NCBI GenBank assembly: GCA_963849955.1
Contig: CAWKJU010000016.1
Span: 62,001 to 126,000 of the forward strand
Source: CAWFGW01 sp963849955
Lineage (GTDB): Bacteria; Bacteroidota; Bacteroidia; Cytophagales; JAAEPT01
DNA length: 64,000 nt
Direction of reading: 5' to 3'
The notes below the pieces were generated by a model, which saw only the letters and a program-made list of their open reading frames with translations, did no database searches and was not told the origin of the DNA. Both the position numbers and the translations under genes were made by a program. This document shows positions 35,720 to 45,151 of this stretch, piece after piece (position 1 is the first letter of the stretch; each line of letters starts with the position of its first letter).

Positions 35720-36081
35720 AGTCTGAGTTGGATTTGATGATGATGCTTACAAAACCTACGACCAGACTTAGCGATTTGGATTTATTGAATTGAAAAAAAC
35801 TTAAAAAAAATGAATTGATAGTTAAAACTAACTGGTTTTTAACTATTTATATTGTATCTCTTTATTTTTTTGCTATCATTATTTTTTGACTCGTTCAACT
35901 CGAGCCACCTACATTGTTCCTATTTATCTTGATAAAAAAAACAAAACCTGGACAGTTTGGAAAACTGTGATTAGTTACGCTTATTAATTTGTGATCTAAC
36001 TATCGGTCTCATCAAAAAGCGTGAAGAGATTAGTGACTAGGAGGTGAGCTAAAAAAATAATGAATCAGTAAAAATAAGCTC
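35720..36081. other. 362-base intergenic gap, AT-rich
   Basis: No ORF or RNA gene was recognised. It holds an AT-rich imperfect hairpin at 35819-35845 (TAGTTAAAAC against GTTTTTAACTA) and a small ACAGTTT/AAACTGT hairpin near 35962. The region upstream of 35719 must carry the promoter of the HMA-like/globin pair; on the minus strand TAGGTTTT about 30 bases before its start is a weak -7 candidate. Confidence 0.4.
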
Positions 36082-36921
36082 TTAGGTATTTCCAATTACA
36101 TATAGTTGTTCAAGGTTAGGTGTTGGACTACCACCTTTTTTCTCTAATGTAATGGCAAATGCCTGGGCGCCTCTAACATCTGGAATTGCTTGTAGAGTAT
36201 TTATTTCGGTATTTATAGTCACTACACCCATATCTACTGGTGAGCCATCTACAATTGCCCACAGTTGATAGTCTTGTTCGCTCGGAGGAGCAGGAAGGTT
36301 TTGAATAGACATCATTCCTTTTTGTGTGTTTGGATTCCAATACACCGTAGATTGCGTTTCTGGATGGGCTTCTGTTCCCTTAAGTATTATTTTAGCCGTG
36401 TTTTCGTTGGACAAAAAGGCAATTTGTTCTTGAGTGGTTTCCATTTCTGCTCTGATACTGGCTAGTGTATTTTCAAGCTGTTGCTTTTCCTCGGCCGCAG
36501 TTTCCAATTGAGCTACATATTGGTTTTGCTGTTGATTGCCACTATAAAGTAAAGAAGCGGTAATAATAAACCCAATTACCGCTGCGGCTGCCAACCATTT
36601 CCAAGAGCCAGCCCCTTGTATTTCAGATTCTAATGCTACAATTTTTGCTTCTTTGGGAGAGGATGTTGTTTTATCTTGTTCTTCCTTTTCTTGTGGTAGG
36701 TTATCTATTGCTGCTAACAAATCCGTTTTGACATGTACAGGAACTACTTCTTTAGACCTGAAAGCAAACGACTCCATAGCCAGCTCAATGGCATGTAGTT
36801 CTTCTTTTATTTCGGGGTAAATATGAGACATACATTCTACTTCCTGCTTTTCCTGAGAAGAAGCGGTGCCTAGAATGTAACTCTCCAGTATCCCTGACGA
36901 TATGTAAGCTTGAATATCCAA
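36082..36921 (-). CDS. Anti-sigma factor (RskA-type)
   Basis: A 279-residue single-span protein that should hold the adjacent ECF sigma factor inactive. The cytoplasmic N-terminus (DIQAYISSGILESYILG and following helices) binds sigma, a membrane helix is at about residues 107-126 (WKWLAAAAVIGFIITASLLY), and the periplasmic part ends in the RskA domain (YWNPNTQKGMMSIQNLP to LEQLYVIGN). The start codon is TTG at 36921, right after the sigma-factor stop codon (one base between), so it is co-translated. No better ATG is nearby. Confidence 0.88.
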   Translation of the reverse strand: MDIQAYISSGILESYILGTASSQEKQEVECMSHIYPEIKEELHAIELAMESFAFRSKEVVPVHVKTDLLAAIDNLPQEKEEQDKTTSSPKEAKIVALESEIQGAGSWKWLAAAAVIGFIITASLLYSGNQQQNQYVAQLETAAEEKQQLENTLASIRAEMETTQEQIAFLSNENTAKIILKGTEAHPETQSTVYWNPNTQKGMMSIQNLPAPPSEQDYQLWAIVDGSPVDMGVVTINTEINTLQAIPDVRGAQAFAITLEKKGGSPTPNLEQLYVIGNT

Positions 36922-36922
36922 G

Positions 36923-37477
36923 TTATGTACCTACTATTTTTCGCAATTCTATCAATGCACTCCTGGCTCTCGTTTTCACTGTCCCTAGGGGAATATTTAG
37001 TTCTTCAGATAATTCCTGTTGGGTATACCCTTTGAAATATAAATATTCAAGAACAAGTTGATAATCAGGATTCAATTTTGCAATGACTTCTGTCAGTCCT
37101 ATTGAATTGGTTTTAATATCTAAGCTATCCGATTCAACATTACTTACGCTATTGTCAAATCTTTGGATTGGTGACTCGCTCTCACGTTTTGTTTTTCGAT
37201 ACTGATCTATTGCCGAATTTCTCGCAATATTAAGCATCCACGTAAAAATAGTTGATTTTTCTCGATCGTATTGCGCAATTTTTGACCAGATTTTAACAAA
37301 AGTGGCTTGTAATACGTCTGCGGCAACCTCTTCAGATTGTACAATCCTAAAAATAACACCATACAATGCCCCCGAATAGTTATCATACAACTCTTCAAAA
37401 GCTTTTTTATCTCCTTGTTTTACAAGTAAGACCAGTTGTTCGGTATGTTCGGTTTGGCCTATTGGTTCAGTGTTAAT
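36923..37477 (-). CDS. ECF-type RNA polymerase sigma factor with non-ATG start
   Basis: Extracytoplasmic-function sigma factor. Region 2 (LVLLVKQGDKKAFEELYDN, DVLQATFVKIWSKI) and region 4 (YTQQELSEELNIPLGTVKTR) are complete. The frame is open from 37483, but it has no ATG, GTG or TTG until TTG at 37390, which would delete the first helix of region 2. An ATT at 37477 (after GAGG) gives NTEPIGQTEHTEQLVLLVK and family length 184; CTG at 37435 is another choice. The frame end is followed at once by the anti-sigma gene. The start assigned is therefore uncertain. Confidence 0.8.
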   Translation of the reverse strand: MNTEPIGQTEHTEQLVLLVKQGDKKAFEELYDNYSGALYGVIFRIVQSEEVAADVLQATFVKIWSKIAQYDREKSTIFTWMLNIARNSAIDQYRKTKRESESPIQRFDNSVSNVESDSLDIKTNSIGLTEVIAKLNPDYQLVLEYLYFKGYTQQELSEELNIPLGTVKTRARSALIELRKIVGT

Positions 37478-37567
37478 TAAGCCTCAAAGTAAAGAAATCT
37501 ATTTAGACTTAATGAACACTGATCTATTTATTTTAAGTTTTTTCGGTAAAAAATTGTAAAGCTAAAA

Positions 37568-39520
37568 TCAATATATACTGATTTCTATCCTTCTATTCCT
37601 GGCTCTTTCAAGTGCTGAATGGCCTTTTGTGATCGGCTCTTTTTCGCCCATAGCTTGAGTAGTTATTCGGTGTTTTGCTACACCTTGCTTTTTTAGATAT
37701 TCAGCTGCCATCTCAACTCTTAAGGCTGAAAGTTTTAAGTTGTACTCTTCAGATCCAATTTCATCAGAATGCCCTACAAGGGCTACTTTTAAGTCTTTGT
37801 TTTGATTCAATTTGACTGACACCGCCTGTAATATTTCTTGCGACATCTTATTTAGTTCGGTTTTATTATAGTCAAACATCAGCATCGACACGCCATACCC
37901 CTCTTCTAATAAAGAACCTATTTCTTCACTGGCTAACATTTCTTCTGAGGTTTCTGCAGTTTCCGGGTTAGTTAATAGGATGACATATTTCACACTTTCC
38001 CCTTTTACTAGTGTTTTTTCAATTTCAACAACCTCTTCTTTAATTATTTTATCCCCTTGTGTTACAAAAACGCGATATGCATTATCAGATACTAACTGTT
38101 TCTCGAAAGTACCATCTGCAGCAACCTGAACCTGAGCGCTGAATGGATGCTGTACTCCACCTTCTGAGTTAAAGAACACTAACAATTCTTCCGAAGCATT
38201 AGTCGTCTTATTTGAAACTGTGCCTACGACATTCACCATTTGCACATTATAAGCCATGTAGATATCTAGCTGACCTTTTCCTTCTTCACGATGAGAAGCA
38301 AAAGTCGCTATCGTCTTGTTTCTATTTTCCTGATAATACAAATCGTGGTGTGCAGTATTGATTGGGTATCCTAAATTTTCTGGTGCAGACCAATAGCCCC
38401 CTGGTAAGAAGGTGGATTTAAAGATGTCAAAACCACCCATGCTTTTGTCGTTATTAGAAGAGAAATACAGACTTTTTCCATCAGGAGAAAGGAATGGAGA
38501 TGTTTCATCAAAGTGTGTATTTAACGGTTCACCGAGTGGTTGTGGTTCTTCCCAAAAACCCCAATTATTTCTAGAGCTATAATACAAGTCCGAGTCTTGG
38601 CGAAACAATCCTTTCGCCTTTTTTGAAAAGATAATCATGTTCCCATCATCGCTTACTGTAGCATGACCATCCGTTCCAAAATTGTTGATCTCAATCAGTT
38701 GATCAGAAGTGAACCAGTTGCCTCGATGATCTTTTTTGAGCATAAAAATTTTGCCTTTACCCTCTCCACGATACGCCAACATTTGGTTATCACCACCAAA
38801 TAACTGGATACAAGCTTCATGTTGTTCGTTATTTCGCTTTCTTATCGATTGAGGAACACTCCACAGTCCCATTGCATTTTTTTGAGTCACAAATACCGTT
38901 TCGTAATAATCACCATTCTTGTCTTGTGGTGCTTCTTCATGAAGCTTTGTTTTTGAGGTATAATATATAGTAGATCCGTTGTCTCCAATAATAGGACTAT
39001 GGTCATCATATTCGCTATTAGTTCCATTATTAAATGCAACTATTACCGTTTCATTTGGATTGGACATTAGCCTCTCCCCATTATATGCCTGCTTAATAAG
39101 TGTCAATAGTTCATGACGTGCTTTATCTGATCTGTTTAGCGACCTTAAATAATTTGCATATTCATTAACTGCTAAATCAAATTGATGATTTTGGTGATAC
39201 GCTCGTCCTAACCAATAACTATAGGCTTCGTCTACTCCACTAATAGGATCTATATCATAAGCTTTTTTAAGATGGATTAAGGCTGTTTCAAAAGAAGAAG
39301 TGTGCAAACAACTGATTCCTAAACTGTAGTGAAACCAAGCATCATCAGGGTCCTCCTCAACAATTCTTTTTAACAACTCTTTGGCATTATGGTAACGTTC
39401 AGAAGCCAGTTCAGCAGTGGCTTCTTTCTTCATTTTTTCAATATCATTGTTCGCAAAAACTGTTATTGCCACAAAGACAAGTATGATAATGATTATCGGT
39501 TCAATTATATTCTTTCCCAT
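37568..39520 (-). CDS. OmpA-family protein with TPR and PD40 repeats
   Basis: A 650-residue periplasmic envelope protein: signal or anchor helix (residues 5-22), TPR-like repeats (about 30-150, HYSLGISCLHTSSFETALIH and WLGRAYHQNHQFDLAVNEY), a six-bladed WD40-like PD40 propeller region (160-430, repeating DGNMIIFSK and SPDGKSLYFSSNNDKS), a short beta domain and an OmpA peptidoglycan-binding end (VALVGHSDEIGSEEYNLKLS and ARNRRIEISIY). This plan is shared by PorE-like type IX secretion proteins and other gliding or envelope anchors of Bacteroidota; which is not decided here. Confidence 0.85.
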   Translation of the reverse strand: MGKNIIEPIIIIILVFVAITVFANNDIEKMKKEATAELASERYHNAKELLKRIVEEDPDDAWFHYSLGISCLHTSSFETALIHLKKAYDIDPISGVDEAYSYWLGRAYHQNHQFDLAVNEYANYLRSLNRSDKARHELLTLIKQAYNGERLMSNPNETVIVAFNNGTNSEYDDHSPIIGDNGSTIYYTSKTKLHEEAPQDKNGDYYETVFVTQKNAMGLWSVPQSIRKRNNEQHEACIQLFGGDNQMLAYRGEGKGKIFMLKKDHRGNWFTSDQLIEINNFGTDGHATVSDDGNMIIFSKKAKGLFRQDSDLYYSSRNNWGFWEEPQPLGEPLNTHFDETSPFLSPDGKSLYFSSNNDKSMGGFDIFKSTFLPGGYWSAPENLGYPINTAHHDLYYQENRNKTIATFASHREEGKGQLDIYMAYNVQMVNVVGTVSNKTTNASEELLVFFNSEGGVQHPFSAQVQVAADGTFEKQLVSDNAYRVFVTQGDKIIKEEVVEIEKTLVKGESVKYVILLTNPETAETSEEMLASEEIGSLLEEGYGVSMLMFDYNKTELNKMSQEILQAVSVKLNQNKDLKVALVGHSDEIGSEEYNLKLSALRVEMAAEYLKKQGVAKHRITTQAMGEKEPITKGHSALERARNRRIEISIY

Positions 39521-39725
39521 GATGTTGATGGTTTGTTATTGGATATAAAACTAGACAAAGTAAATGCACAAAACCATTTATGATAATTAATGTATTTAAT
39601 GATTTGCATTAAATTTTTTAATCATAAAATAAAGAACAGCAAGTGATAGGTTGCAATAAAAGTAGCCTTTTAATTCAAGTAAAAAATAGAGAAAAAGCAA
39701 TTTACGTATTAATACTCAGTAGACG

Positions 39726-40019
39726 CTATAGCTTAATACCGAAGCGACTAAGCATTTTCTTCTCAAACATCCAAGCAAATTTCCATTGCCCAAGAAGAAA
39801 ACCAAAACCTAAAAACAGTAATTGATAAATAGGGAAAACTACTAATATTCTAATTGGCCAATATAACCAAGGATTCATCTCATCTGTTACACCTATAAGC
39901 TCAAGCAATGGTTTTGCAACTCGAACAGCTGTAGAACCTGTTATTGCAAACAAAATAATAACCACTACAACTGACCAATTATTTTTAAGCTGCCACCTTT
40001 CTTTTAGCTTTTCCCACAT
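39726..40019 (-). CDS. DUF6787 small membrane protein
   Basis: A 97-residue inner-membrane protein with two helices (VVVVIILFAITGSTAVRV and LVVFPIYQLLFLGFGFLLG). The starting MWEKLKERWQL and the end FEKKMLSRFGIK match the DUF6787 family of Bacteroidota. Two bases separate it from rluA. The function is unknown; such genes are sometimes mislabelled as prolipoprotein transferase. Confidence 0.75.
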   Translation of the reverse strand: MWEKLKERWQLKNNWSVVVVIILFAITGSTAVRVAKPLLELIGVTDEMNPWLYWPIRILVVFPIYQLLFLGFGFLLGQWKFAWMFEKKMLSRFGIKL

Positions 40020-40021
40020 GA

Positions 40022-40741
40022 TTATATCCTTTTCAAATCTCGTTTGTCAATTTTATCAAATACTAACCACTGTTCCCAAAATTGGTCTTCGGGTAAAGGG
40101 CCTTTTATTTGCATAGCTTCTTTGGTAACCGGATGCTCAAAATTTACTTTTCGAGCGTGCAAATTGATGCTTCTATCAGGATTAGGTTTGTCAAAACCAT
40201 ATTTAATATCCCCTCTTATTGGACAGCCCATACTGGCTAATTGTACACGAATTTGGTGAGGCCGACCAGTAATTGGGAGTACCTCTAATAAATAATGATC
40301 ATTTAGGGCTCCTAATAATTTGTAGGTCAACTCGGCTTTTTTTGAGTTAGGTACTTCTTCATCATGCGCAGTGACTGTATTGGTTTTTTCTTCTTTAATG
40401 AGCCAATGAGTTAACTTACCTGATGGGTTTTTGGGTTTCTCTTTTACCACAGCCCAATAAGTTTTATAGATTTTTTTCTCGCGAAGCATTTTATTCATTC
40501 GCTCCAAGGCTTTTGACGTTCGCGCAAACATCACCAAACCGCTTACAGGTCTGTCAATGCGATGAATTGTCCCTAAATAAACAGCCCCTGGTTTTTTATA
40601 CTTCAGCTTGATATAGTCTTTTACATAATCTGCCAAACACTTATCCCCTGTGTTGTCACCTTGCACAAGTATGCGGCTTTTTTTGTTGACCACGATGAGG
40701 TGGTTGTCTTCGTATACTGGGAAAAAGGGACGTTTATCCAT
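40022..40741 (-). CDS. RluA-family RNA pseudouridine synthase
   Basis: Isomerises uridine to pseudouridine in rRNA or tRNA. The 239-residue protein has the catalytic motif HRIDRPVSGLVMFARTSKA, with the active-site Asp in HRxDRxxSG, and the second conserved region TGRPHQIRVQLA followed by INLHARKVNFEHP. There is no S4 domain, so it is a short RluA/RluC-type enzyme whose target site cannot be told from sequence. It is the third gene of the panB operon with gaps of three and two bases. Confidence 0.9.
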   Translation of the reverse strand: MDKRPFFPVYEDNHLIVVNKKSRILVQGDNTGDKCLADYVKDYIKLKYKKPGAVYLGTIHRIDRPVSGLVMFARTSKALERMNKMLREKKIYKTYWAVVKEKPKNPSGKLTHWLIKEEKTNTVTAHDEEVPNSKKAELTYKLLGALNDHYLLEVLPITGRPHQIRVQLASMGCPIRGDIKYGFDKPNPDRSINLHARKVNFEHPVTKEAMQIKGPLPEDQFWEQWLVFDKIDKRDLKRI

Positions 40742-40744
40742 TTT

Positions 40745-41563
40745 CTAATAACTTTCTTTATCATTCGGGAAATCACCTGATTTCACGTCTTTTATATAAT
40801 TTTCTACAGCCCCAGTCATGATGGTATGCAAATCAGCATATCTTCTTAAGAAGCGAGGTTTGAACTCTTTATTGATACCCATCATATCGTGCGTCACTAA
40901 TACTTGTCCATCAACATGATTTCCTGCCCCAATACCTATGACGGGTATTGAAAGCTCTGAGGCTACGCGTTTAGCAAGTGCTTCGGGAATTTTTTCTAAT
41001 ACTACTGCAAAGCAACCGATATCTTGAAGTAAACGAGCATCTTCTAACAGTTTATTCGCCTCTTCTTCTTCTGTTGCACGTACAGCATACGTTCCAAACT
41101 TGTATATGGATTGAGGCGTTAATCCCAAATGCCCCATAACTGGTATTCCTGCTGACAAAATTCGAATAATCGATTCTTTGATCTCTGCTCCACCTTCTAG
41201 TTTCAATGAATGGGCTTCCGATTCTTTCATGATTCGAATTGCTGAACGTAGGGCTTCTGAAGAATTTCCTTGGTAAGACCCGAAAGGCATATCCACAACT
41301 ACTAATGCGCGGTTGACTCCTCGGATAACGGATTTCGCATGGTAAATCATTTCATCCAAGGTCATAGGGACAGTAGTTTCTCTGCCAGCCATCACATTTG
41401 AAGCCGAATCTCCTACTAATAATACATCGATGCCTGCACTATCCAATATAGTGGTCATCGAAAAATCATATGCTGTAAGCATGGAAATTTTTTCGCCACG
41501 GGCTTTCATTTCCTGAAGCTGGTGGGTGGTGACCTTTTTGATTTTTGATTTTGCTGCAGACAT
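40745..41563 (-). CDS. panB: 3-methyl-2-oxobutanoate hydroxymethyltransferase
   Basis: First step of pantothenate (coenzyme A) synthesis: adds a hydroxymethyl group from methylene-tetrahydrofolate to alpha-ketoisovalerate. The 272-residue enzyme has the family core ISMLTAYDFSMTTILD with VLLVGDSASNVMAGRETT, VVDMPFGSYQG, GIPVMGHLGLTPQSI and IPVIGIGAGNHVDGQVLVTHD. The start is ATG at 41563 with a gap of four bases to the preceding gene; rluA follows after three. No panC is nearby. Confidence 0.95.
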   Translation of the reverse strand: MSAAKSKIKKVTTHQLQEMKARGEKISMLTAYDFSMTTILDSAGIDVLLVGDSASNVMAGRETTVPMTLDEMIYHAKSVIRGVNRALVVVDMPFGSYQGNSSEALRSAIRIMKESEAHSLKLEGGAEIKESIIRILSAGIPVMGHLGLTPQSIYKFGTYAVRATEEEEANKLLEDARLLQDIGCFAVVLEKIPEALAKRVASELSIPVIGIGAGNHVDGQVLVTHDMMGINKEFKPRFLRRYADLHTIMTGAVENYIKDVKSGDFPNDKESY

Positions 41564-41567
41564 GCGT

Positions 41568-42341
41568 TTATTTGATTAAATACATCGTTCCAAATACACC
41601 TGCGTCTATCCAACCACGATCTTTTTCTTCTCCCTCAATCACCATCGTACCCACAAAGTTTTCACGGGTCTCACTGGTGTCATTGTCACAATAGGCTAAC
41701 GCAAACCCCATCTCTTTTCCTTCTTTTAAGTCTACTGTTGCATTATCTTCTTTCCCATCAACATAGGTGTTATTGAAAATAGTGATTGCAAATTCCCATG
41801 TCGACTTCTTTCCATTTGTCGTTCGCTTCATTTGAACATGATTGTTATACAAGTGGGGTTGTTCGTCTGGACCAAGATCTACCACATTTCCATCAGTTAG
41901 TACATGATAGGCGAAAGCATTGTGATTAAATTGGTGCTCTCCATCCGAGTTATCTTCATCAATAAAAATTTCCACGCAGTCGTTATCCCACCATTTATTA
42001 TCCCAGTTAGGGTGAATAGTGATTACGGTATCATCCAAAATTTCCACTAAAAGGTATAAAGTTGAGTCATTCCACACGGCTTTAAATTTCCCTTGAAAAT
42101 CGGTAGAGTCATACTTCTCTCCCAACCACCGCTCGTCTATTGGATAGAAAGTAGCTTCATCCCAAATTGCTTCATTAGCCATTCCATCCACAAATACTTC
42201 TTCTGTGGTGTACTTGGCTTTATGCTCACCTTTTTGGGGAGACGCCTCTACTTGTGTCTCTTCTTTTTCGGTTGGTGTAGTTTCTGGGCTAGAGCATGCA
42301 ACCAACCCACTTAATAATAAGGCAACAAAAGTGTATTTCAT
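41568..42341 (-). CDS. Lipoprotein with CBM9-like sugar-binding domain
   Basis: A 257-residue lipoprotein (lipobox VACS near residue 15 in MKYTFVALLLSGLVACS). After a Glu/Thr linker it has a family-9 carbohydrate-binding-like domain: VDGMANEAIWDEATFYPID, VWNDSTLYLLVEILDDT, DNKWWDNDCVEIFIDEDN and a C-terminal GFALAYCDNDTSETRENFVG. Such proteins bind xylan or cellulose fragments or act in sugar scavenging, but no enzyme domain is attached. It heads the panB-rluA-DUF6787 operon, with no clear link to them. Confidence 0.8.
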   Translation of the reverse strand: MKYTFVALLLSGLVACSSPETTPTEKEETQVEASPQKGEHKAKYTTEEVFVDGMANEAIWDEATFYPIDERWLGEKYDSTDFQGKFKAVWNDSTLYLLVEILDDTVITIHPNWDNKWWDNDCVEIFIDEDNSDGEHQFNHNAFAYHVLTDGNVVDLGPDEQPHLYNNHVQMKRTTNGKKSTWEFAITIFNNTYVDGKEDNATVDLKEGKEMGFALAYCDNDTSETRENFVGTMVIEGEEKDRGWIDAGVFGTMYLIK

Positions 42342-42381
42342 CTAATTCTTTTTTTTTCGAAAAACAAAGATAGGATTAAAG

Positions 42382-43683
42382 TTACAAACCCGAAGATTTT
42401 AGTGGTGCATTCATTTGTTTTACCTCTCGAAGAATAAAAAATACTACCACAAAAAACTGTATCCACAGTACCCAGGGTGATTGTGTAAATTGAGTGGTTT
42501 GATAAGTAATGTAGGTAAAACAGCAAGTAAAACTCCAGACAAGCACATAGTTTAGTTTAGTAAATGCTCCATAGAACACTAAAGCGGCTACATACCATGG
42601 ATGAATGGTTGAAGAGAATAAAAAATATACCGTGAAGACAAGTAAACTGCTTCGCAACAACTCCTGAGTAGAAATGATGGGACGGGTATAAACACACCCA
42701 ATTAAACCTAGCGCAATTAACTTAATAATTAAATCCAAACCATTGAATACATAACCATCAAGCCACTTGCCTATTTGGTGGATTGCACCGTAAAATTCAA
42801 AGTGATTAAAGTATAAACTCAAACCCTTATGAGCATTCAAGACTTCCGGAGAAATAAAAGGGATGAACAATACCATCGAAAACCCAATCGCAATCATTCC
42901 TAGTTTTAATCCATTTTTCCAACCTATTTTAGTAATCAGTAGTGGCAAGATGAGTAGAGGAATCAATTTACTACAAATGGCAAAAGCCAAACTTATTCCC
43001 GCTAGGTGATTTCTTTTTTTAATAAAGAGTGCTACAAATAAAGCTATAAAAAACACCATAAAGGCTTCAGAATGTGCATTAGCGCTTAACTCCACCACCA
43101 CCAAAGGGTTAAGTCCATAAATTACTAATGGTAAATTGCCTTGTTTAAAATGCCTACTAATTTTTATGAATAAAAAAAGAGTTCCAATCTCTGCTGAAAT
43201 AGCTAATACTTTCAAAATTAGCACTGATGCGCTTAAACTACCGCCCAACGCACTGAGGGCAAACATCAGTTGATTGGTAGGAGGGTATACCGAATAAAAA
43301 TTGGGTGAATTCATTTGCTCATAAAAAACAGAAGTATGCATTAACCCATTTTCAATTGCTTCAGAAGGTGTGTAGGCAAAGGGGTTAATTCCTTTCAACA
43401 CCAACTGTCCGTCCCAAATATAACGATAGAAATCATCCGTCAAGGAAGGGAGCGAGCCAACTAAAACTACCCGAAACAAAATGGCTATCCATAAGATTTG
43501 CCGCTCAGAAAATTGATTATGGTTTTTAAGAAAATAGAGGTAAAAAGCAAACAGACTGATAAAACAGGTAATCAAATAGATAAACTCACTTCTAGGAAAA
43601 GTATACCCAATCGCTACATATGCAATCAAAGAAAGTGCTGAAGCAGCAAAGAATTGCGCTTTGTTTTTAACTGTATCGAGCAT
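42382..43683 (-). CDS. GT-C glycosyltransferase (GT87/mannosyltransferase-like)
   Basis: A 433-residue polytopic membrane protein with about ten helices and the luminal-type acidic loop LPSLTDDFYRYIWDGQLVLKG near residues 75-96, the metal/catalytic signature of GT-C mannosyltransferases. The motif YTPSEAIENG follows it. It lies at the end of a three-gene overlapping glycosyltransferase operon, so it probably uses a polyprenyl-phosphate sugar made by the upstream DPM1-like enzyme. The acceptor is unknown. Confidence 0.8.
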   Translation of the reverse strand: MLDTVKNKAQFFAASALSLIAYVAIGYTFPRSEFIYLITCFISLFAFYLYFLKNHNQFSERQILWIAILFRVVLVGSLPSLTDDFYRYIWDGQLVLKGINPFAYTPSEAIENGLMHTSVFYEQMNSPNFYSVYPPTNQLMFALSALGGSLSASVLILKVLAISAEIGTLFLFIKISRHFKQGNLPLVIYGLNPLVVVELSANAHSEAFMVFFIALFVALFIKKRNHLAGISLAFAICSKLIPLLILPLLITKIGWKNGLKLGMIAIGFSMVLFIPFISPEVLNAHKGLSLYFNHFEFYGAIHQIGKWLDGYVFNGLDLIIKLIALGLIGCVYTRPIISTQELLRSSLLVFTVYFLFSSTIHPWYVAALVFYGAFTKLNYVLVWSFTCCFTYITYQTTQFTQSPWVLWIQFFVVVFFILREVKQMNAPLKSSGL

Positions 43684-45151
43684 GTTTAATAGAAAAATAA
43701 AAGACTGTTGCGAAACCCATCATCAACATGATATGAAAAGCTACTAAGTAATAATCATGATAATGAACACCTAACCAGATACCAAAACCAAAATAGAGTG
43801 TTAACACACCTTCTAAAATGGTTAACCAACCTATGTTTTTAGCTTTGTAAATGTTCTCCTTCCAACTGTCCCCTTTTTCTTTGATGTTAAATTTGGGTGT
43901 ACGAATGAAGGGAGATTTTTTCCCCAGATAGCCTTCAATTACTGCAATGCCATTATGTAGTGACAATCCCATGGATAAACTCAGAAACAGTGGGAAGTGA
44001 AATAGAAAAGATAATATAGCCTTGAACGATTTTCCATTAAGCTGGAAATAGGAAACACCATAAAACAGACCTAGGGTCAATAAACTCAGCAAAAAAATTG
44101 ATGCAGCTTGAAAAAGAAAAACCAAATGGCTAGGGACGTGGGTTTTAGCAAGTATAACCGGCACACTCAACAAAGAAGAAATTAAAACGGAAAGGAATAC
44201 ACCGCTATTCAATAAATGAAAGGTTGAATGAAATTTGGTGCCAAACGGTAGCTTTTTTTCAAATACTCGTTTGAGGTTTTTCATGGTGTTTTCAGCTGCT
44301 CCTTTCGTCCATCGGAATTGTTGTGATTTTAGCGCATTCATGGTGGCGGGCAATTCAGCAGGAGCGCCTATGTGTTCGAGGTATTTAAAATCCCAACCAC
44401 AGAGTTGCGCGCGATAACTCAAGTCTAAATCTTCGGTTAGCGTATCTGCCTGCCAGTTGCCTGCATCATAAATACAAGCTTTTCGCCAAACACCACCCGT
44501 GCCATTGAAGTTGATAAAATGACCCGCGGAATTTCTCCCCACTTGTTCTACCGTAAAGTGTGCATCCAAACCAAAAGCCTGTAATTTAGTAAGGTATGAA
44601 TAGTCTTTATTGAGATGTTCCCAACGGGTTTGGACCACGCCTAGTTTTTGATTGGTCACCAAATGAGGTATCGTTTTTAAAAGAAAGTCTACCCGGGGTA
44701 AAAAATCTGCATCAAAAATCGCAATGAACTCACCTTTTGCTTTTTCTAAACCATATTTCAAAGCACCAGCTTTGTAGCCAGTTCTATCGGGTCTTCTAAT
44801 CAGTTGAATATCTAACCCTACCGATTGGTACTTGTTTATTTTTTTTTCAATAATAGCTGTCGTTTCATCGTTAGAGTCATCCAGAAGTTGTATCTCCAGT
44901 TTTTCTTTCGGATAATGAAGTGAAGCGATGCAGTCTATTAATCGATCCACCACATACAATTCATTGTATAAAGGTAGCTGAACGGTGACTAGCGGATAGT
45001 CTTTAATTTCTAATTTTGGAGTTTCAACAGGCTGGTTTTGTTTGTCCTTCAAATACAAAATCACTAAATGCATTTGGGATAAGCTATAGAAGAAAATGAA
45101 AGCAAGTGCTAACGCATAAAAAATTAAAAGAATCCAACTTCCGATGATCAT
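43667..45151 (-). CDS. Cellulose-synthase-like glycosyltransferase 2
   Basis: A 494-residue membrane glycosyltransferase of the CESA-like GT2 group. A first helix (residues 5-25) is followed by the catalytic domain with the D,D,D,QxxRW set: LLDDSNDETT, FDADFLPR, TEDLDLSYR and QQFRW, then six or so membrane helices. It overlaps the start of the GT-C gene by 17 bases and the end of the DPM1-like gene by ATGA, so the three are translated as one block. It may make a cell-surface glycan or glycolipid. Confidence 0.9.
   Translation of the reverse strand: MIIGSWILLIFYALALAFIFFYSLSQMHLVILYLKDKQNQPVETPKLEIKDYPLVTVQLPLYNELYVVDRLIDCIASLHYPKEKLEIQLLDDSNDETTAIIEKKINKYQSVGLDIQLIRRPDRTGYKAGALKYGLEKAKGEFIAIFDADFLPRVDFLLKTIPHLVTNQKLGVVQTRWEHLNKDYSYLTKLQAFGLDAHFTVEQVGRNSAGHFINFNGTGGVWRKACIYDAGNWQADTLTEDLDLSYRAQLCGWDFKYLEHIGAPAELPATMNALKSQQFRWTKGAAENTMKNLKRVFEKKLPFGTKFHSTFHLLNSGVFLSVLISSLLSVPVILAKTHVPSHLVFLFQAASIFLLSLLTLGLFYGVSYFQLNGKSFKAILSFLFHFPLFLSLSMGLSLHNGIAVIEGYLGKKSPFIRTPKFNIKEKGDSWKENIYKAKNIGWLTILEGVLTLYFGFGIWLGVHYHDYYLVAFHIMLMMGFATVFYFSIKHARYS

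Noticed and set aside
35720..36081. tRNA-like GGCTCGAGTTGAACGAGTC stretch in the gap before the anti-sigma gene
   Set aside because: It lacks an acceptor stem and anticodon arm at proper spacing; it is only a short inverted run.
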